From Streptococcus ilei (GTDB taxonomy: Bacteria > Bacillota > Bacilli > Lactobacillales > Streptococcaceae): a DNA stretch of 64,000 nt. Below are positions 28,006 to 34,635 of this stretch, in pieces; position 1 is the first letter of the stretch, and each line of letters opens with the position of its first letter. The translations under genes were made by a program, and so were the position numbers. A model generated the notes under the pieces. That model had not been told where the DNA came from. It did not search any database and saw only the letters and a program-made list of their open reading frames with translations. The stretch lies in contig NC_022584.1 of NCBI RefSeq assembly GCF_000479335.1, positions 868,001 to 932,000 on the forward strand. The letters run 5' to 3'.

Positions 28006-29328
28006 CTAATCCAACAACTTGGTGATATGACGAATTTTCTTGACCTGTTTAAAAGATCCCTTCATGATTCGCACAGACCCATTCACTGGCATAGCGATGA
28101 CCTTTTGTGGAATTTTCACAATGGACTTGGTTACCCGTTTGGTACGACTTTCCTCAGGATGACGCTCATTATAAAAATCTTTCGAAATAATGGCGTCTAG
28201 ATAGAACTCATAGACCCTGCGACCAAAGTTTGTAGAAGAAATTTCATACAGCTTCTCCTCCCACTTAGCCTCATCCTTCTCTGGGGTGGCTATAGTAGCT
28301 TCTAGAATAGCTGCAGCCAAATCTTCTTCCTGATCATACAAGATTCCGAACATCCGATCATTGATCACATTATCTAAATAAGGATTTTTCTGAGCAATTA
28401 AGGGGGTCCCACTAGCGATGCTCTCCAGATAAGTAAGACCTTGCGTCTCACTCGTTGAAGCAGAAATGAAGAAATCTGCCGCCTTATAGTAAAGGGCTGT
28501 TTCGTTCGGTGGAATCATCCCTGTGAAGATCACAGCCTGTTCGATGCCTAAATTTTGCACCTGTTTTTTCAAATCCCCTAAATAAGGCCCATCTCCTGCC
28601 ACAATCAATTTAATATGCGCATTTTCTTCTAAGACTTCAGGCAGGGCAGCAATGACCGCTTGGATATTTTTTTCATAAGAAACCCGTGACAAGCTCAAGA
28701 GCATGGTTTCACCCTCTTGAATTCCTAATTTTTTACGAAGGGCTTGCGTTTCTACTTGCGTGATTTCAGGTCGTTCAAACTTTGCCAACTCAATTCCTGT
28801 TGGAATAATCCGTTTCTCAGCCTTGACCTTGTATTTTAGCAAGAGGTCATAGACAATCTCACTCGGACAGATCACCCCATCCAAGTCATTCATATACCCA
28901 CGGACGATGTATTTGACCATACTTGGTCGGATAACCATCCCCTTAGCAATATAACGCACGTAATCTTCATACTGGGTATGATAGGTATGAATCACTGGGA
29001 TTCGAAGCTCCTTAGCAATCCAAACCCCGAGTAGTCCTAAAGAAAACTCTGTCTGTGTATGGATCATATCCAGTTTGTATTGTTTGGCAATGGCCAAAGC
29101 CTTGGTAAAGCCGCGATAAGCAATCCGCCGATCCTTAAAAGCAAAGAAAGGGATACTTGGAATGCGGATAATTTGCCAGTCCTCATAGCGGTTGACATCC
29201 TTATCCGTCGTCGTAAAGATAAAAACAGTATGTCCCAACTTCTCCAATTCTGTTTTAAGGGTTCGAATACTGGTCGCAACCCCCGATACCTGCGGAAAAT
29301 AAGTATCTGTAAATAATCCAATACGCAT
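28006..29328 (-). CDS. GT4 glycosyltransferase, glucosyl-diacylglycerol synthase-like
   Basis: The 440-residue protein is a GT-B, family 4 transferase. It has the N-terminal GLFTDTYFPQVSGVATSI motif, the nucleotide-sugar region LSRVSYEKNIQAVI near 210 and the GT4 EX7E-type motif SASTSETQGLTYLESIASG near 295. It closely resembles the pneumococcal glycosyltransferase that makes alpha-monoglucosyl-diacylglycerol, the lipid anchor precursor of lipoteichoic acid and a major membrane glycolipid. A basic C-terminal region (about 395-440) with amphipathic character fits membrane-surface attachment. It starts one base after the upstream CpoA-like gene ends, so the two are co-translated and probably act in sequence. 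Confidence 0.85.
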   Translation of the reverse strand: MRIGLFTDTYFPQVSGVATSIRTLKTELEKLGHTVFIFTTTDKDVNRYEDWQIIRIPSIPFFAFKDRRIAYRGFTKALAIAKQYKLDMIHTQTEFSLGLLGVWIAKELRIPVIHTYHTQYEDYVRYIAKGMVIRPSMVKYIVRGYMNDLDGVICPSEIVYDLLLKYKVKAEKRIIPTGIELAKFERPEITQVETQALRKKLGIQEGETMLLSLSRVSYEKNIQAVIAALPEVLEENAHIKLIVAGDGPYLGDLKKQVQNLGIEQAVIFTGMIPPNETALYYKAADFFISASTSETQGLTYLESIASGTPLIAQKNPYLDNVINDRMFGILYDQEEDLAAAILEATIATPEKDEAKWEEKLYEISSTNFGRRVYEFYLDAIISKDFYNERHPEESRTKRVTKSIVKIPQKVIAMPVNGSVRIMKGSFKQVKKIRHITKLLD

Positions 29329-29329
29329 A

Positions 29330-30328
29330 TTACATCTCCAATACCTGCTGATAAGCTTTGACTAGTTGATCGGCTACCAAATCAATTGAGCGGCTTTGAG
29401 CGACCTGGTCTCCCGCATCTCGCTTATCCACTTGACCAGACAAGACTTTTTCAAGAGAGTCCACAAACTCATCCACTGAATGACACAATTCTGCTGACTC
29501 TTGGTCCACCCAACCATGATAAACTGGAATATCCCGGAGAACGACATGCTGGTGACCCGCTAAGGCCTCTAGGACAACAATTCCTTCCGTTTCCTCGTAA
29601 GACGGGAAGAAGAAGGCATCCGCACCTGTCATGGCCCCTTGGAATACAGCTCCCTTAAAATAGCCAGGGAATTCAACATTGCTCGGATGATCTTTCTCGA
29701 CCAGACGACGAATAGCCCGAGGAATCAACCATTTATTAATCGACCCCAACCAAATAAAGCGGACATCTGGCATCCGACGAGCCACTTCTACAAAGTCTTC
29801 AATCCCTTTTCGTCTAAAGTAGAGACCCGCACATAAAACGACCTTCTCTCCTTCTTGGATATTAAAGTGCTTCCGAAAAAACTCTTCTTTTTTGGGATCT
29901 TTTTTATATTTAGACAAATCAATCCCATTAGAAACAGCGACAATTGGAGTCTTGACCCCGTAGGACTGAATCAGTTGTTTCGAATACTCTGAAGGGGTAA
30001 TAATAAAATCGGCTTTTTTATACATATGAGCCAAATATTTGCCAAATAAGGGAGCAAACAAATTGGATCCGATAAAGGAATTTTGGAAATCTTCCCGTGT
30101 GGAATGCCCATGCATAATGACCTTTTTCCCCCGACGTTTGGCAGCATGTAAGAGTAACAAACTCCGAGGACCATAGGTATTAATATGGACCACATCATAA
30201 TCTCCTAAAATATCTGTCGTATAGGGAATCCCAGCCAAATCCAAGGCATGCATCTGATGTTGGAGGGCACGGCCAATCCCTGATTTTTGTAAAACGGATT
30301 TTCCTTCAAGATACAGTAAAACTTTCAT
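29330..30328 (-). CDS. cpoA: CpoA-like glycolipid glycosyltransferase
   Basis: The 332-residue GT4 transferase resembles pneumococcal CpoA, which adds galactose to glucosyl-diacylglycerol and whose mutation affects beta-lactam susceptibility. Visible features are the start MKVLLYLEGKSVLQKSGIGR, MHGHSTREDFQNSF near 82-95, SNGIDLSKYKK near 143 and the acidic FFFPSYEETEGIVVLEALAG active-site motif near 250. The open frame extends to 30364, but the ATG at 30328 gives the family N-terminus. It has TATAAT exactly 7 nt upstream, so the messenger is probably leaderless. The gene pair sits downstream of ccpA but is separated from it by a terminator. Confidence 0.85.
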   Translation of the reverse strand: MKVLLYLEGKSVLQKSGIGRALQHQMHALDLAGIPYTTDILGDYDVVHINTYGPRSLLLLHAAKRRGKKVIMHGHSTREDFQNSFIGSNLFAPLFGKYLAHMYKKADFIITPSEYSKQLIQSYGVKTPIVAVSNGIDLSKYKKDPKKEEFFRKHFNIQEGEKVVLCAGLYFRRKGIEDFVEVARRMPDVRFIWLGSINKWLIPRAIRRLVEKDHPSNVEFPGYFKGAVFQGAMTGADAFFFPSYEETEGIVVLEALAGHQHVVLRDIPVYHGWVDQESAELCHSVDEFVDSLEKVLSGQVDKRDAGDQVAQSRSIDLVADQLVKAYQQVLEM

Positions 30329-30335
30329 ACCCTCT

Positions 30336-30341
30336 ATTATA
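30336..30341 (-). promoter_or_regulatory. -10 box abutting the cpoA-like gene (leaderless start)
   Basis: TATAAT on the minus strand lies 7 nt before the ATG (gap AGAGGGT). The gap contains a GAGG-like purine run, which would not be transcribed in full if initiation is at the usual distance. Confidence 0.55.
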
Positions 30342-30393
30342 CCTGATTTGGCAGACCCCTTCAAGTTTTACCGGAGATTCATGCAGAGACAAG

Positions 30394-30419
30394 AAAAAAG
30401 GAAGCCTTGGCTTCCTTTT
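30394..30419 (-). terminator. Intrinsic terminator of ccpA
   Basis: AAAAGGAAGCC-AA-GGCTTCCTTTT is an 11-bp stem with extra T residues, just beyond the ccpA stop codon. Confidence 0.88.
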
Positions 30420-30423
30420 GTTT

Positions 30424-31428
30424 TTACTTCTTCGTAGTCCCACGATGATTGATGGTATGGGCAAGAAGAACTTCTCTTTCTTCCAATTCTTCCTTATGCA
30501 TAATTTTTGTCAGCATCCGCATACTGATAGCCCCCAAATCATAAAGTGGTTGGCCAACAGTTGAAAGATTTGGACGAGTGTAGCGTGTAATTTGTGAATC
30601 ATCACTGGTAATCAACTCAAAATCTTCCGGTACGTTCACACCTTGATCAGCTAGACCATTAAGCAAACCTGCTGCCAATTCATCCCCAGTTACAAAGGCT
30701 GCTGTTGCTTTAGATGCAATGATGCGTTCAGCCAAGTTATAGCCTTCTTCATAGCGGTACTTAGACTCAAAGACCAAGCCTTCACTGTAAGACAATTTTT
30801 TTGCTTTCAAAGCATCTTTGTAGCCAGCCAAGCGAATCTTACCGTTGATATCATCTACTAATGGTCCACTTACAAAAGCAATCTTTTTATTTCGTTTAGC
30901 CAATAGTGTAACCGCGTCTACTGTCGCTTGCTTGTAATCGATATTGACACTTGGCAATTGATGTTCGACATCAACTGTCCCAGCAAGGACCACCGGTGTC
31001 CGAGAACGAGAGAATTCTGAACGAATCTTTTCTGTCAAGTGATAACCCATGAAGATAATCCCATCGACCTGTTTTGAGAAAAGAGTATTGACAACAGAAA
31101 CTTCTTTATCATCGTCTTCATCGCTGTTGGCAAGGACGATGTTGTACTTGTACATTTCAGCAATGTCATCGATCCCCTTTGCCAGAGTAGAGAAATAACT
31201 ATTGGTAATATTTGGAATCACAACACCTACCGTTGTGGTTTTCTTACTCGCAAGTCCACGAGCTACTGCATTCGGACGATAGTCCAAACGTTCAATGACT
31301 TCCAATACTTTTTTACGAGTATTTTCCTTAACGTTCTTATTTCCGTTCACGACACGGCTAACAGTCGCCATTGAGACACCCGCCTCTCGGGCAACGTCGT
31401 AAATGGTTACAGTATCGTCTGTATTCAT
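30424..31428 (-). CDS. ccpA: Catabolite control protein A
   Basis: CcpA is the LacI-family master regulator of carbon catabolite repression. With HPr-Ser46-P, made by the HprK encoded in this window, it binds cre sites. The helix-turn-helix VTIYDVAREAGVSMATVSRVV lies at about residues 7-27, with the hinge helix RPNAVARGLASKK near 50-62. The PBP1-like effector domain fills the rest of the 334 residues. It is divergent from pepQ, the arrangement also known in lactococci and lactobacilli. A cre-like site overlaps the -35 box, pointing to autoregulation. Confidence 0.97.
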   Translation of the reverse strand: MNTDDTVTIYDVAREAGVSMATVSRVVNGNKNVKENTRKKVLEVIERLDYRPNAVARGLASKKTTTVGVVIPNITNSYFSTLAKGIDDIAEMYKYNIVLANSDEDDDKEVSVVNTLFSKQVDGIIFMGYHLTEKIRSEFSRSRTPVVLAGTVDVEHQLPSVNIDYKQATVDAVTLLAKRNKKIAFVSGPLVDDINGKIRLAGYKDALKAKKLSYSEGLVFESKYRYEEGYNLAERIIASKATAAFVTGDELAAGLLNGLADQGVNVPEDFELITSDDSQITRYTRPNLSTVGQPLYDLGAISMRMLTKIMHKEELEEREVLLAHTINHRGTTKK

Positions 31429-31479
31429 ATTACTTCCTTTCTTTATTGAAAATTTCGTTTTCAGTCTTCTATAACAACT

Positions 31480-31508
31480 ATTTTATCACTTATTGTAAAC
31501 ACTTTCAA
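31480..31508 (-). promoter_or_regulatory. ccpA promoter with overlapping cre-like operator (31494-31507)
   Basis: TTGAAA (31508-31503) and TAAAAT (31485-31480) are separated by 17 nt. The overlapping TGAAAGTGTTTACA differs from the cre consensus TGWAANCGNTNWCA only in the central CpG. A second imperfect palindrome, TGAAAATTTCGTTTTCA, lies at 31447-31463 in the ccpA leader. Confidence 0.6.
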
Positions 31509-31534
31509 GCATTTTAACATCTTTTTGCAAACTC

Positions 31535-31563
31535 TTGATTTTTTAGGGAAAATCTGACAAAAT
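31535..31563 (+). promoter_or_regulatory. Candidate pepQ promoter
   Basis: TTGATT (31535-31540), 17-nt spacer, CAAAAT (31558-31563). The cre-like site lies 28 nt upstream of this -35, so CcpA could affect both divergent genes. Confidence 0.5.
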
Positions 31564-31588
31564 ATTATCAATAGAAAGAAGGTAGCTT

Positions 31589-32671
31589 ATGTCTAAATTA
31601 GATCAAATTGTAGCATTTCTTGAAACCGAAAAAACGGATGTTGCTGTTGTATCCGATCCTGTCACCATCAATTACCTAACTGGATTTTACAGTGATCCTC
31701 ACGAGCGTCAGCTCTTCTTGTTCGTTTATCCAGACCATGAACCACTTCTTTTTGTCCCTGCTCTTGAGGTAGAACGGGCGACTGCAGTTGTGGATTTCCA
31801 AGTGGTAGGGTACGTGGATTCTGAAAATCCTTGGGAAAAAATCAAAGGGGCTAGCGCTAATCCAGAAGCCAAAAAGGTCGCTTTGGAATTTGATAATTTG
31901 ATTTTGACCAAGTACCATGGGCTTCGTTCAGTCTTTGAACAAGCAACATTTACCAATCTCAGCCCTCGGATTAACCGCATGCGCTTGATTAAATCTGCTG
32001 ATGAGATCCAAAAGATGTTAGTTGCTGGTCAATATGCGGATAAGGCTGTCAATATGGGATTTGACGCCATCTCACTGGATAAAACAGAAACTGATATCGT
32101 CGCAGAAATCGACTTTGGCATCAAACGCTTGGGCTATGAAATGAGCTTTGAAACTATGGTCTTGACTGGTAATAATGCAGCCAACCCACACGGCATCCCA
32201 GGAAGCAACAAAATTGAAAAAGATGCTCTTCTTCTCTTCGACTTGGGCTGTATGGTGAATGGCTATGCTTCAGATATGACGCGAACCGTTGCGGTTGGAA
32301 AACCCGATGACTTTAAAAAAGAAATCTACCACTTGACTTTAGAAGCTCAACAGGCTGCTCTAGATATGATCAAACCAGGTGTAACGGCGCATGAAATAGA
32401 CCGTGCTGCCCGAAGCGTCATTGAAAAAGCAGGATACGGCGAATACTTCAACCACCGCCTCGGACACGGTATCGGAATGGATGTGCATGAATTCCCTTCT
32501 ATCATGGAAGGAAATGACATGGTCATCGAAGAAGGCATGTGCTTCTCAGTCGAACCAGGCATCTACATCCCTGGAAAAGTCGGAGTTCGGATTGAAGACT
32601 GTGGCTATGTCACAAAAGATGGCTTTGGTCTCTTTACCGAAACCAGCAAAGACTTGCTCTATTTTGATTAA
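31589..32671 (+). CDS. pepQ: Xaa-Pro dipeptidase PepQ
   Basis: PepQ is a cytoplasmic M24 metallopeptidase that splits Xaa-Pro dipeptides. The 360-residue protein has a creatinase-like N-terminal domain (about 1-125) and a pita-bread catalytic domain. That domain shows the metal ligands LLLFDLGCMVNGYASDMTR near 210-228, HRLGHGIGMDVHEFPS near 290, EEGMCFSVEPGIY near 313 and GVRIEDCGYVT near 331. AGAAGGT precedes the ATG. It is divergent from ccpA with a shared control region of 160 nt. Confidence 0.96.
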   Translation: MSKLDQIVAFLETEKTDVAVVSDPVTINYLTGFYSDPHERQLFLFVYPDHEPLLFVPALEVERATAVVDFQVVGYVDSENPWEKIKGASANPEAKKVALEFDNLILTKYHGLRSVFEQATFTNLSPRINRMRLIKSADEIQKMLVAGQYADKAVNMGFDAISLDKTETDIVAEIDFGIKRLGYEMSFETMVLTGNNAANPHGIPGSNKIEKDALLLFDLGCMVNGYASDMTRTVAVGKPDDFKKEIYHLTLEAQQAALDMIKPGVTAHEIDRAARSVIEKAGYGEYFNHRLGHGIGMDVHEFPSIMEGNDMVIEEGMCFSVEPGIYIPGKVGVRIEDCGYVTKDGFGLFTETSKDLLYFD

Positions 32672-32695
32672 GTTAGATAATAAGGAGATTGTTGT

Positions 32696-33034
32696 ATGAT
32701 TGTTTGGCGTGGTAAAGGCTTGCTCGTTCCCCTTGCTCTTATGATTGGAGGAGCTTTGGCGAATATGATTTATTCCTTCCTGCATCTTAATGTAAATAAG
32801 AGTACAGATAGTATCATCTTAGGATGTATGTTGGGAATTCTTGCTGCAGCAGTCAATTATTTGCTAACAAAGAAATTTGTTTCCGATCAAGTTCGATATA
32901 TGATTGATGAGGAAACAGGGCAACGCATTGCTTTCCGCGATCGTTCTTCCTTCATGTTCATTCCTAATCGTTACTGGACATGGATTTTTGCAATTGGATT
33001 TATTCTAGTCAGCTTCGTAGCCCTAGTGAAGTAA
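32696..33034 (+). CDS. Hypothetical three-helix membrane protein
   Basis: The 112-residue protein is not recognised as a named family. It has predicted membrane helices at about 8-28, 42-60 and 92-110. A cytoplasm-like loop from 62 to 88 contains DEETGQRIAFRDRSSFMFIPNRYW. A good ribosome site (AAGGAG) precedes the ATG. It lies 24 nt after pepQ on the same strand and may share its transcript. A link to PepQ function is not evident. Confidence 0.7.
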   Translation: MIVWRGKGLLVPLALMIGGALANMIYSFLHLNVNKSTDSIILGCMLGILAAAVNYLLTKKFVSDQVRYMIDEETGQRIAFRDRSSFMFIPNRYWTWIFAIGFILVSFVALVK

Positions 33035-33131
33035 AGCTAGAAGGAGTGTTGCTATTTTACTCAATGAACACAAAACGTCCTTTCAGTCTATACTAGAAGC
33101 TTTTTTACTTCAAGTTTCTTACAGACTCAAA

Positions 33132-33581
33132 TCAAGAAACGGTTGCTAGCTCCATCTGTTTCTTGGTTTGCTCCACCACTTCTTTGAGGCTGGTCTGAGC
33201 CATTTCCTTTTCCATGGCCAATTGAATCTTTTCCAGCTTCCCATCTAAAACACCATGGATACTATTTCCAATCGGACAAGCTGGATTTGGATGCTCGTGG
33301 AAACCAAATAATTGACCAGTCTTCCCAAGGCATTCAACCGCCTGGTAGATATCTAACAAACTAATGGCTTCCAATTCTTTGGCCATCTCGGCCCCACCTG
33401 TTCCACGCGCTACATGGATCAAGCCTGCCTTTTTTAATTGAGACAAGGTTTTCCGAATAATGACCGGGTTCACCCCAACACTGCCAGCAATCATATCACT
33501 GGTCACCTTGGTACAATCTCCTTTTAAAGCAATCATGACTAATACATGGGTTCCAATGGTAAAACGACTTGAAATTTGCAT
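33132..33581 (-). CDS. Rrf2-family transcriptional regulator
   Basis: The 149-residue protein has the Rrf2 winged-helix N-terminus (SSRFTIGTHVLVMIAL, then VTSDMIAGSVGVNPVIIRKTL near 25-47 and the wing VARGTGGAEMAK near 57). Cysteines at about 23, 83 and 101 (C-P-I-G) could sense redox or metal state, but the tight three-cysteine Fe-S cluster of IscR is absent, so YwnA-type regulation is more likely. A consensus promoter with an inverted repeat over the -35 lies 108 nt upstream and suggests autoregulation. Confidence 0.88.
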   Translation of the reverse strand: MQISSRFTIGTHVLVMIALKGDCTKVTSDMIAGSVGVNPVIIRKTLSQLKKAGLIHVARGTGGAEMAKELEAISLLDIYQAVECLGKTGQLFGFHEHPNPACPIGNSIHGVLDGKLEKIQLAMEKEMAQTSLKEVVEQTKKQMELATVS

Positions 33582-33688
33582 GGATACTCCTCTCTTCCAT
33601 CTAGATAGGGATGTCTTAAACTGGATCTAAAGCCATCAGTAACTAGATACATTTACTCTTCCGACGTTAAAGTTCTTTCTTTTAGTCT

Positions 33689-33724
33689 ATTATACCCTTA
33701 TTTGTTGTAATGTCAACTGTTACA
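33689..33724 (-). promoter_or_regulatory. Rrf2 gene promoter with inverted repeat (putative autoregulatory operator)
   Basis: TTGACA (33716-33711) and TATAAT (33694-33689) are spaced by 16 nt. The -35 box is enclosed by TGTAA...TTACA arms (33706-33710 and 33720-33724), a plausible operator. The promoter overlaps the end of the metallophosphoesterase gene. Confidence 0.6.
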
Positions 33725-34567
33725 CTAGTTGAAAAAATCTCTCAACCATGCGTCTACTTCTACATTGTGTCCCTCTCGCTGGGCTATTTCATGTAGAAGC
33801 TCCTGATTATGGGTATGGTGAATCCCATTGACTAAACTTTCATAGTAAACTTGGAAGTAAGGTAGTTTCAGATCCTTAGCGAGTTTGAGTTCTTTCTCAA
33901 TGTCATAGGACACCCGCCGAAAGTCAACATCTTTCAAACCCGATTCATCAAACTCTAGAATAGCATACATGGCCCGGAGATCCTTTCGAAGATTGGCTTG
34001 CAAAAAGAAGGGCTGGCCGATAGAACCTGGATTCAAGATGAGCTCTCCACCACTTCCATATCGGAAAAACTGCTGATGGATATGGCCATAGACTGCTATA
34101 TCACAAGGGGGATTGCTTACGAGGCAATCAAAATCTTTCTGGTCTCCTATATGGATCAATTCTCGTCCCCAGTTTTTGTCCGGCAAATGATGAGTGATGC
34201 CCACTCTTAAGCCAGAAACCTCCCGATGCACTTGCATGGGCAGACTTTGCATGGCCTCTATTTCTTCTGGACGAATTTCTTCTAAGATATACTGACAATG
34301 GCGCATCAAATAACGGTGACTAGCCCTTGATGGATCCAGCATCCCCTTCATCGCTCGCCACAAGCTATCTTCCCAATTTCCTAAAATCTGTACGGTGATA
34401 GGCAATTCTTCAAGTAGGTTCAAAAGATGTCGTCTACCAGTCCCCGGCATAAGGACATCCCCTAATAACCAGTATTCTTCTACACCTGCCCGCTTGGCAT
34501 CTTTAAGCACAGCCTCTAAAGCAGTTGTATTCCCATGTATATCCGAAAGCAAAGCAATTTTTATCAT
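33725..34567 (-). CDS. Calcineurin-like metallophosphoesterase
   Basis: The 280-residue protein has the complete metallophosphoesterase motif set: LLSDIHGNTTAL at the N-terminus, WLLGDVLMPG near 35, ILGNWED near 61, HHLPD near 126 and YGHIHQQFFR near 160. These bind a di-metal centre. It is YfcE/MJ0936-like in the core with an extra C-terminal region (about 200-280) of unknown role. The physiological phosphodiester is not known. It is a single gene, with an extended -10 (TGGTATAAT, 34591-34586) and AAGGAG before the ATG. Confidence 0.88.
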   Translation of the reverse strand: MIKIALLSDIHGNTTALEAVLKDAKRAGVEEYWLLGDVLMPGTGRRHLLNLLEELPITVQILGNWEDSLWRAMKGMLDPSRASHRYLMRHCQYILEEIRPEEIEAMQSLPMQVHREVSGLRVGITHHLPDKNWGRELIHIGDQKDFDCLVSNPPCDIAVYGHIHQQFFRYGSGGELILNPGSIGQPFFLQANLRKDLRAMYAILEFDESGLKDVDFRRVSYDIEKELKLAKDLKLPYFQVYYESLVNGIHHTHNQELLHEIAQREGHNVEVDAWLRDFFN

Positions 34568-34601
34568 GTCTCTTCTCCTTTTCTCATTATACCAAAGCTA
34601 T

Positions 34602-34631
34602 TAAAAACTTCCACCCTAGGGTAGAAGTTTA
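34602..34631 (-). terminator. Terminator of the FtsX-type ABC exporter operon
   Basis: AAACTTCTACCC and GGGTGGAAGTTT pair on the minus strand and are followed by extra T residues. The A run on the other side gives possible bidirectional use. Confidence 0.75.
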
Positions 34632-34635
34632 TTTT

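Noticed and set aside
31447..31463. TGAAAATTTCGTTTTCA as a second canonical cre
   Set aside because: It is a palindrome, but three bases too long between half-sites for the 14-bp cre consensus. Only the site at 31494-31507 fits well.
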